The notes under the pieces: generated by a model
The model's input: the letters and a program-made list of their open reading frames with translations, nothing else
What the model was told of the DNA's origin: nothing
The model's database searches: none
Source: Haladaptatus paucihalophilus DX253
Lineage (GTDB): Archaea > Halobacteriota > Halobacteria > Halobacteriales > Haladaptataceae
DNA: 64,000 bases
Direction of reading: 5' to 3'
NCBI RefSeq assembly: GCF_000376445.1
Contig: NZ_AQXI01000001.1
Span: forward strand, 404,962-468,961
Part shown: positions 57,900 to 64,000 of the stretch, piece by piece
Numbering within the stretch: the first letter of the stretch is position 1
How the letters are laid out: the number at the start of each line of letters is the position of its first letter
Translations under genes and position numbers: made by a program

Positions 57900-58286
57900 A
57901 TGCAACGGAGAGCCCTCCTCGTCTCCCTCGGTACGGGTGTAACCGCCGGGTGCGTCGGAATTTTCAACGATCCCGAGGCGACGCTCGGTCACTTCGACTT
58001 GATGAACTACGACGACGAACCGCACGTCTTTCGCGTCCGAATCGAACGCGACGGAAGTACCGCCCATCGATTCTCTCGGCGAGTGGAGCACGATGATCCC
58101 ATCGCTATCCCCGTCGCCGACCGAATGTGGGGAACGACACCGGGGCGATACACGCTCAGCGTGAGCGTCGGGTCGGCTCACACTCACGCGACCTTTACGA
58201 AACGCGGTTGCCACGACGTGATACTCGATTATCGGTCCGGCAACGTGGGCATCTTCTCTCACAACGACGGTCCGGGGTGCCGATGA
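57900..58286 (+). CDS. Small haloarchaeal lipoprotein
   Basis: This is a 128-residue protein with MQRRALL and lipobox TAGC (C18). The mature part is a single beta-sandwich-like domain (LGHFDLMNYDDEPHVFRVRI, then RYTLSVSVGSAHTHATFTKR) with a few His (HTH) and two Cys that may form a disulfide (C110, C127 approximately). I do not know its function. ATG 57900 is used; the upstream in-frame GTG or ATG at 57873 lacks a signal. It is divergent from the thiolase-like gene. Confidence 0.7.
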   Translation: MQRRALLVSLGTGVTAGCVGIFNDPEATLGHFDLMNYDDEPHVFRVRIERDGSTAHRFSRRVEHDDPIAIPVADRMWGTTPGRYTLSVSVGSAHTHATFTKRGCHDVILDYRSGNVGIFSHNDGPGCR

Positions 58287-58367
58287 ACGGTTTTGGGACC
58301 CGCCTCATGATGTGGGTTCTCTGATATTAGACAGAACCAAGGTACTGGGTGGCATAGTTCGTGTGCC

Positions 58368-58673
58368 GTGGCAAACGACAAAGACGACTTCAGTTCCATC
58401 ACGGGACTGCCGGAAGAACTCGGCATCGACGAAGATTTGGGGCGAACCGAGACGCGCCTCGTCATCCGAACCGAGAAACGGCGCTACGACAAACCGGTCA
58501 CCATCGTCGAGGGGTTCGACACCGGCGAGGTGGACGTAAAGGACCTCGCGTCCGAACTCAAGCGGAAGATGGCGACCGGTGGGACGGTACACGAGGGGGT
58601 TATCGAACTACAGGGCGACCACCGTGAGCGGGTCACGGAGGTACTACAGGACAAGGGCTTCGCGGTCGAATAA
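58368..58673 (+). CDS. Translation initiation factor aIF1 (SUI1 family)
   Basis: This is a 101-residue SUI1 protein: TRLVIRTEKRRYDKPVTIVE, then LASELKRKMATGGTVHEGVI, then GDHRERVTEVLQDKGF. The KMATGGT segment is the conserved decoding-site loop. It is the archaeal equivalent of eIF1, checking start codon selection on the small subunit. It starts at GTG 58368. Confidence 0.95.
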   Translation: MANDKDDFSSITGLPEELGIDEDLGRTETRLVIRTEKRRYDKPVTIVEGFDTGEVDVKDLASELKRKMATGGTVHEGVIELQGDHRERVTEVLQDKGFAVE

Positions 58674-58685
58674 AAGCGGCGAGGG

Positions 58686-60314
58686 TCAGTCTCCGAACTT
58701 CGACATTTCCCTGTCTCGGAGTTCGATACGTCGGATTTTTCCGCTCGACGTCTTCGGCAGTTCGTCCACGAACTCGATACGTCGCGGGTACTTGTACGGC
58801 GCCGTCTCCTCTTTCATGTACTCCTGTAGCTCCTCGACGAGTTCGTCGTTCCCGTCGTAGCCCTCCGCGAGGATGACGTACGCTTTGACCACGTTGCCGC
58901 GATCGTCGTGCGGACTGTCGACGGCGGCGGCCTCGGCGACCGCCGGATGGCCGACGAGCGCATCCTCCACCTCGAACGGCCCGATGCGGTAGCCCGAGGA
59001 GATGATGATGTCGTCGGCGCGGCCCTCGAAGAAGAAGTAGCCGTCTTCGTCCTCGCTCGCCAAGTCGCCGGTTCGGTAGTACGCCCCCGAGAAGGTCCGC
59101 TCGTCCAATTCCGGCTTTTCGAAGTAGCCGTCGAAGATGGCGGGACTATCGACGGGAACCGCGACTTCGCCGATTTCTCCCCGCTCGACTTCTTCCTCGT
59201 CCACCGTGTCGATGATGGTGGTTCCGAGGCCGGGCGTCGGCTTGCCCATGCTTCCGGGCTTCACGTCGATACCGGGGTAGTTCGTCACCAAGGCGACGGT
59301 TTCGGTCTGCCCGTAGCCGTCGCGCGGCGTCACGTCGAAGGCCTCCTCGAACGCCTGAATCGGTTCGCGGTTCAGCGGTTCGCCCGCCGACAGCGTTTGC
59401 TTCAGCGAGAGGTCGTAGTCGGCCATGTCGTCCACTTGGGTGAACATCCGGTACTGCGTCGGCACCGCACAGAGGCGTGTGACGCCCTCCGATTCGAGCA
59501 GCGAGAGGAACGTCTCCGGGTCGAAGTCGCCCCGGTAGATGAACTGCGGTGCGCCCGTCGTCAGCGCCACCCCGACCGGACTCCAGAACCACTTGGCCCA
59601 CCCGGTGCCCGTCGTCGCCCAGAGCAGTTCGTCCTCGAAGTCCATCCCCTCCTCGACGCCCCACCAGTAGCGCCCGTTGACGCGTTCGAAACAGTGCATC
59701 CAGCGGTGCCGGTGGAGCACGGGTTTCGGCTGTCCCGTCGTCCCGCTCGTGTAGTTGATAGACATCGGGGACTGTGGACCGATGTCCGGCCCGTCGTGTT
59801 CCGTGGACTCCCCGTCGATGAGCGCGCCGAAGGATTCCCACTCGCCCATCCGCGACCCGCCCAGCACGACCATCGTGTCGAGGGGCGTCTCGTCGGCGAC
59901 GGCTTCCACCATGTCCGTCAGTTCGTCGTGACACACTATCGTCGTCGCCTCGCAGTCGTTCGCCCGGAACTGGACGTCCTTGGGTTTCAGCATGGCCGAG
60001 CACGGCACCAGAATCGCGCCGCGTTTCAGCGCCCCGAGTTGAATGGCGAACACGTCGGGGTGGCGCGGTAGGAGGTGCATCACCCGGTCGCCCTCGCCCA
60101 CGCCGAGCGATTCGAGCGCGTTGGCGAACCGATTCATATCGTCGCGCAGGTCGGCGAACCGTCGCCGTGCCTCGTTCCCGTCGTCGTCCCGGAACTGCAC
60201 GGCGAGTCGGTCGCCGAACGCCGCCGCGTGGGACTCGATGACCGCCGGGAGATTGTACCCCTCCGGGATGTCCCACTCGAATTCCGCGAGTTCGCGCTGG
60301 TAGTCGATTTGCAT
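58686..60314 (-). CDS. Acyl-CoA synthetase (AMP-forming, acetyl/medium-chain type)
   Basis: This 542-residue adenylate-forming enzyme has the P-loop SINYTSGTTGQPKP (about 168-181), DGYGQTETVA (about 316), GDLASEDEDGYFFFEGRADD (about 421-440), a hinge after the RAD motif and the catalytic Lys in KTSSGKIRRIELR (about 527). It joins a carboxylate to CoA with ATP to AMP. The substrate class is acetate to medium-chain acids by overall resemblance to acyl-CoA synthetase ACSM/Acs types. ATG 60314 is preferred over the upstream 60368. Confidence 0.9.
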   Translation of the reverse strand: MQIDYQRELAEFEWDIPEGYNLPAVIESHAAAFGDRLAVQFRDDDGNEARRRFADLRDDMNRFANALESLGVGEGDRVMHLLPRHPDVFAIQLGALKRGAILVPCSAMLKPKDVQFRANDCEATTIVCHDELTDMVEAVADETPLDTMVVLGGSRMGEWESFGALIDGESTEHDGPDIGPQSPMSINYTSGTTGQPKPVLHRHRWMHCFERVNGRYWWGVEEGMDFEDELLWATTGTGWAKWFWSPVGVALTTGAPQFIYRGDFDPETFLSLLESEGVTRLCAVPTQYRMFTQVDDMADYDLSLKQTLSAGEPLNREPIQAFEEAFDVTPRDGYGQTETVALVTNYPGIDVKPGSMGKPTPGLGTTIIDTVDEEEVERGEIGEVAVPVDSPAIFDGYFEKPELDERTFSGAYYRTGDLASEDEDGYFFFEGRADDIIISSGYRIGPFEVEDALVGHPAVAEAAAVDSPHDDRGNVVKAYVILAEGYDGNDELVEELQEYMKEETAPYKYPRRIEFVDELPKTSSGKIRRIELRDREMSKFGD

Positions 60315-60446
60315 CCGTCCCGAACTGCGGTGGTCGATTATTTGATTGTGTCGTCTGGTATCACGCATCGGACAGAAGCGTCCGCCGGAGCTCAGCGCCC
60401 AATGCGACTTCCCTTCCCTCCCCTCCTTTCACGTCATCCGAATCAG

Positions 60447-60860
60447 CTACCCTTCCACGAAGCGGAGCACGCCCCTTCCGAGCCCGTACCCGAGCAGCGC
60501 CCCGACCACGCCGAGGAGTGAGAACCCAACGGTCAGCGCCCAGAGCGGCGCTTCTCCCTGTACGGGGTGGCCGACGAGAGCGCGGCTCCCGACGACGAAC
60601 GCGAACAAAACGCCGGGTGCGAGACCGACGGCGAGGCTGGCGGGAGCGCCGCCGCCGCGAAAGGCGCTCGCCGCGGAGACGAACGGCGGCGCGTAAAACA
60701 GCGCCGCGGAAAGCAGAAACGAGTCGGCGAAAACCGACCCACCGGCGAGCGTCACGACGACGAGGAGCGCGAAGACGACCGCGGCGTACCCGCCGACGAA
60801 GACTCGCCAGTGTCGTTTGCCCGCACTCGACCGCCCCCACAGTTCCGAGACAGTTGCCAT
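60447..60860 (-). CDS. Small four-helix membrane protein, unknown
   Basis: This is a 137-residue protein with four hydrophobic segments (about 20-42, 48-62, 75-92, 103-125) and Gly/Ala-rich helices (VGFSLLGVVGALLGYGLGRG). No family is recognised. ATG 60860 is used because a further upstream start would add a basic, unconvincing stretch. It faces away from the paaK-type gene with a 106-bp divergent gap. Confidence 0.6.
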   Translation of the reverse strand: MATVSELWGRSSAGKRHWRVFVGGYAAVVFALLVVVTLAGGSVFADSFLLSAALFYAPPFVSAASAFRGGGAPASLAVGLAPGVLFAFVVGSRALVGHPVQGEAPLWALTVGFSLLGVVGALLGYGLGRGVLRFVEG

Positions 60861-60966
60861 CCACTCCGCGTGCAACGGCGAGGAAAATAAACGTTCAGTC
60901 GAGCCGCGATATTTCGGCGGGAATCGAGAAACAGTTTTCCCGCACCCCTTCAAATCATGAATAAGC

Positions 60967-62253
60967 ATGACATACAGTGATGCCGAGAGTGCATCTCGGG
61001 AGGAACTGCGTGCGCTTCAGGACGACCGACTCGCAGAAACGGTCGCACACGCCTACGAAAACGTCCCCCACTACCGGAACGCGCTCGACGAGGCCGGCGT
61101 CTCGCCGGACGACATCGAGAGCGTCGAGGACGTATCGAAACTCCCCTTCACGACGAAAGAGGACTTCCGCGACAACTACCCGGACGGAATGTTTGCGGTC
61201 CCGCGTGCCGAACTACAGCGGATTCACGCCTCGTCGGGGACGACCGGAAAGCCGAAAATCGTCGGCTACACCGGTTCCGACCTCGGTGTCTGGCGCGAGG
61301 TTATGGCCCGGTCGCTCTCCGCCGCGGGCGTCGAACCCGAACACGTCGTCCAGAACGCCTACGGCTACGGATTGTTCACCGGCGGTCTCGGGTTCCACGA
61401 CGGCGTCGAGGAACTCGGCGCGTGCGTCATTCCGGTCGGCGGCGGCAACACCGCCCGGCAAATCGACATGCTCCAAGACTTGGAGAGCGACGTGCTCTCC
61501 TGTACGCCCTCCTACTGTCTGTACCTCGCGGAAGCGATGGAAGAACGCGGCCTCGACCCGAAAGACCTCCCGCTCTCGACGGTCATCATCGGCGCGGAAC
61601 CGTTCACAGACCCGATGCGCGAGGAGATAGAGGAGGCGCTCGACGTGACCGCGGTGGACGTGTACGGCCTCTCGGAAATCATCGGGCCGGGCGTCTCCAT
61701 CGAGTGTGCGGACGCACAGGACGGCCTCCACGTCTGGGAGGACCACTTCTACCCCGAAGTCGTGGACCCGGAGACGGGCGAACCGCTCCCCGAGGGCGAG
61801 GAGGGGGAACTCGTCATCACGAGTCTGACCAAGGAAGCCCTGCCCGTTCTGCGCTACCGAACCGGCGACATGACGACGCTGAACTACGGGCGGTGTGACT
61901 GCGGCCGGACGATGGTTCGAATGGGCAACGTCACGGGCCGCGCCGACGACCTGCTCATCGTTCGCGGCGTGAACGTCTACCCGAGCCAAATCGAGGAGGT
62001 CATGGTCGACCTGGACGCCGTTGCCCCGCACTACCGAATCGACTTGCGGCGGGACGGCCAACTCGACAGGATGGAGATAACCGTCGAATACCACGAGGAC
62101 TTCGACGATTCGCCGCACGAACTCCGCGAGCGAATTCAGGAGCGTTTGCGCGAAATTCTAGAGGTCAAACCCGACACGCTGGAAGTGGTCGAACCGGGTG
62201 CCCTCGAACGGACCGAGGTCGGGAAGGTAAAGCGCGTGTACGACCACCGCTGA
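60967..62253 (+). CDS. paaK: Phenylacetate--CoA ligase
   Basis: This 428-residue ligase of the PaaK subfamily has HASSGTTGKPKIVGYT (about 89-104), SEIIGPG (about 239-245), YRTGDMT (about 297-303), GRADDLLIVRGVNVYPSQIE (about 325-344) and a short PaaK C-terminal domain. It makes phenylacetyl-CoA or another aryl-CoA with ATP to AMP. A Cys pair in GRCDCGRTM near 310 is common in archaeal and anaerobe members and may bind zinc. A PaaI-type thioesterase lies 1.2 kb downstream; no paaABCDE cluster is seen. Confidence 0.92.
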   Translation: MTYSDAESASREELRALQDDRLAETVAHAYENVPHYRNALDEAGVSPDDIESVEDVSKLPFTTKEDFRDNYPDGMFAVPRAELQRIHASSGTTGKPKIVGYTGSDLGVWREVMARSLSAAGVEPEHVVQNAYGYGLFTGGLGFHDGVEELGACVIPVGGGNTARQIDMLQDLESDVLSCTPSYCLYLAEAMEERGLDPKDLPLSTVIIGAEPFTDPMREEIEEALDVTAVDVYGLSEIIGPGVSIECADAQDGLHVWEDHFYPEVVDPETGEPLPEGEEGELVITSLTKEALPVLRYRTGDMTTLNYGRCDCGRTMVRMGNVTGRADDLLIVRGVNVYPSQIEEVMVDLDAVAPHYRIDLRRDGQLDRMEITVEYHEDFDDSPHELRERIQERLREILEVKPDTLEVVEPGALERTEVGKVKRVYDHR

Positions 62254-62277
62254 GGGCGGCGCTTCGCGTCCCTCGAC

Positions 62278-63183
62278 TCAGAGCCACGGACCGAGCAGCG
62301 AGTCGCGCCCGTCCGGGCGTTCGACGCTGACGACGGTGCTGTACGCCGAGGAACGAACGTCCGCCGTCGTGGACCCGAAGACGAACTCCCGAAGCCTGTT
62401 CTTTTGCGGCGCGCCGAGCACCGTCACGTCGTAGTACTGAGACTGGTCGACGATGGCGTCGGTGGCGTCGTCCGCTTCGAGAATCCACTCGTCGACGGCG
62501 CTGAAGTCGCCGAGGCGCTCGTTGGCCGCGGCGATGTACTGCTCCGCGTCGGTGTGAGCGCGTTCGTCCGCGGAACTCGGGACGACGTGGAGGAGTTCGA
62601 GCCACGCGCCGTGTTTCTCGGCGAGGTATCGTGCCATGTCAACGGCCAGCCCGGAGTGTGGCCCGCCAGCCACCGGAACGAGAATCGAGGTCACGTCGGT
62701 CGAGAGGTGATTTCCGCCCACGGAGATAACGTCACAATCGACGTGGCCACCGACGCGCGTCGAGACGCTTCGACCGAACGCCGTCGACGTCATCGACTCC
62801 GATTCGTCCACGACGACCACACCGGCAGAGAACTCCTCGCTCGCGGTCCGTGCGATGGTGAGATAGTTCCGTCCGACTCGGGCCGCCGCGCGGGTTCGAA
62901 CGTCGAATGCGGAATCGACGGTGGTCCGAAGAGTCCGTCGAGCCGCCGCTTGCCGTTCGTTTAGCACGTCTCCGGCGAGATTGAGCGGCGTTCCCGACGA
63001 CCGGACGGCCGCATTGACGAGTATCAACTCGCCACCCCGTGCGTCGGCGAGCGTCGCCGCGAACGAAACCGTCCGTTCGGCGTCACCCCCGTCGGACAGG
63101 ACGACGACGTTCTGCCGCGATGATCGCCCACCGGCCGTTGCGTACAGCAGCGAGGGAGCCAACGGCATGGGACTCGTGTTCAT
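62278..63183 (-). CDS. Tandem universal stress protein
   Basis: This is a 301-residue protein with two UspA-like domains (about 22-155 and 165-290). The second keeps a form of the ATP motif: GAPQKNRLREFVFGSTTADV (about 255-274), the first is degenerate (VVDESESMTSTAFGRSVSTR). It is cytoplasmic. It overlaps neither neighbour; it is convergent with paaK (24 bp apart). Confidence 0.85.
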   Translation of the reverse strand: MNTSPMPLAPSLLYATAGGRSSRQNVVVLSDGGDAERTVSFAATLADARGGELILVNAAVRSSGTPLNLAGDVLNERQAAARRTLRTTVDSAFDVRTRAAARVGRNYLTIARTASEEFSAGVVVVDESESMTSTAFGRSVSTRVGGHVDCDVISVGGNHLSTDVTSILVPVAGGPHSGLAVDMARYLAEKHGAWLELLHVVPSSADERAHTDAEQYIAAANERLGDFSAVDEWILEADDATDAIVDQSQYYDVTVLGAPQKNRLREFVFGSTTADVRSSAYSTVVSVERPDGRDSLLGPWL

Positions 63184-63465
63184 ACCTCACGACATTTACT
63201 GAAACGGTATAAATCACACCATTATCCAGCCAAATTTGGAATTTAAGCTCCTCGTGCCGATAAAATTCTCATTTCTTTTCGGTGAGCGTTTCGAACGTGG
63301 TTACCGCGTGCAGTTCTCGAAGTAACTACCAATGGAATTAAAATTGGCTCGAAATATAACGACCGAAGTGGGACGAATCGAGGCCGAGTTCGACGGGTGT
63401 TCGGGGATGTTTGGGAGTGTTCGGGGTGCCGTCGGGTGCTTCGGCGGTCGGTGTCGGTCCGGCTG

Positions 63466-63960
63466 TCAGGGTTTGTACACCCGACCGCGGAAGATGGCGA
63501 CGTTCTCGGGGTCGCTTGCTTCTTCCGTTCCTTCGCTTCCTTCTCTCGCGGTTTCCGTTCCCCCGCTCCCGTCTTCCGTTTCGGTTTCCGCCTCGTCTTC
63601 CTCAGCTCTCGCCTCGACGGCCACGTCCACCCGATAGGTACCGGTGCGTCGAGTCTCGTCCTCGCGCTCGGCGACCGCGACGAGTCTGTCGCCCACGTCC
63701 GCGGCCGAGAGGTAGGAGATGTTCGTCTCCAGCGCGAGCGCGGTGTCGCCGTCGGCGTTCGACGCCGCCGCGAACGCCGCATCCGCGAGCGAGTAGACGA
63801 CGCCGCCGTGGGGCGTCCCGTGGAAGTTCAGCAACTCCTCTCGGACCGTGAGTTCCGTCCGCGCCCCGCCCGACTCGAGGGTCGTGAGTTCGATTCCGAG
63901 GGTCGCACAGAAGGGGTCGTTCGCGATTTCGTCGTATCTCTCGTCCGGGATATTCGCCAT
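63466..63960 (-). CDS. PaaI-family hotdog thioesterase with acidic insertion
   Basis: This is a 164-residue protein with the hotdog fold. The family signature NFHGTPHGGVVYSLADAAFA (about 44-63) holds the catalytic His/Asp region. It hydrolyses acyl-CoA, often hydroxyphenylacetyl-CoA. A 35-residue Glu/Gly/Thr-rich insertion (EEDEAETETEDGSGGTETAR onward, about 117-151) separates the last two strands. ATG 63960 (MANIPDERY) is preferred over 63975. It lies near paaK, supporting a shared aryl-CoA role. Confidence 0.85.
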   Translation of the reverse strand: MANIPDERYDEIANDPFCATLGIELTTLESGGARTELTVREELLNFHGTPHGGVVYSLADAAFAAASNADGDTALALETNISYLSAADVGDRLVAVAEREDETRRTGTYRVDVAVEARAEEDEAETETEDGSGGTETAREGSEGTEEASDPENVAIFRGRVYKP

Positions 63961-64000
63961 GGGTCGGTTCCGCACAGTAGTTACTTATATTCTTCCCGAG

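Noticed and set aside
63332-63637. 101-codon plus-strand frame
   Set aside because: It runs antisense over the end of the PaaI gene and its GTG/G-rich 5' part is repeat-like.

Overview
The window is chromosomal DNA of a halophilic archaeon (class Halobacteria). It is GC-rich with very acidic proteins. It carries several haloarchaea-restricted families (HalOD1, DUF7344, DUF7504, DUF7544, DUF7521, DUF7547), Tat-type lipoproteins with RR plus lipobox, TATA boxes about 25 bp upstream of start codons (leaderless transcripts), and an Orc1/Cdc6 origin. I cannot fix the genus. I see no rRNA, tRNA, CRISPR array or insertion sequence; this is mostly ordinary core and semi-core chromosome.

Layout. 0-11 kb: a partial HalOD1 sensor protein, a DUF7344 regulator, a large Hrq1-like helicase, an orphan gene behind a double DtxR/Idr-type iron operator, then a leftward operon (RND exporter, TrmB-like regulator, two membrane proteins), a CNNM/CorC protein and a small zinc-binding protein. 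11-16 kb: a rhodanese lipoprotein, phytoene synthase (crtB), thiC, a zinc dehydrogenase, and a small membrane protein behind a perfect TrmB-type box. 16-23 kb: a long leftward gene run with a FAD monooxygenase, a Pta-like AAA/DRTGG protein overlapping ADP-forming acetyl-CoA synthetase, a GIY-YIG protein, two DUF4149 paralogues around a holin-like protein, and a YbaK-family deacylase. 23-34 kb: a binding lipoprotein and chemotaxis transducer pair (BasB/BasT-like), YjbQ, an NCS2 permease, a PfkB kinase, a TIM-barrel isomerase, a His/Met-rich cupredoxin and an APC permease.

33.7-36.8 kb is a replication origin: orc1/cdc6 transcribed away from 1.85 kb of non-coding DNA with at least ten origin recognition boxes (ORBs). 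All but one point the same way; an inverted pair brackets an AT-rich hairpin-bearing stretch that I take as the unwinding element.

36.8-64 kb: aldehyde dehydrogenase, a DUF7504 protein, Old Yellow Enzyme, a Ddn-type protein, cytochrome P450, a polar amino acid ABC transporter (binding protein, permease, ATPase), an HTH/DUF7521 pair, a second RND exporter, a MOSC protein, a gluconate permease/Usp/SDR cluster, an Eis-like acetyltransferase, a thiolase-like/DUF35 pair lacking the thiolase cysteine, SUI1, two acyl-CoA ligases including PaaK, a tandem Usp and a PaaI-type thioesterase.

The most unusual items are: (i) a 43-codon chimeric gene at 50636-50767 whose 5' part and upstream DNA copy the Eis-like acetyltransferase and whose last 39 bp copy the end of the ABC ATPase gene; (ii) recurring small tandem repeats (periods 7, 18, 19, 23, 25 and 34 bp) in at least six intergenic gaps; (iii) the iron operator in front of an orphan gene; (iv) a TrmB box followed by a probable leaderless 15-codon ORF coupled to a membrane protein; and (v) the cysteine-less thiolase/DUF35 pair.
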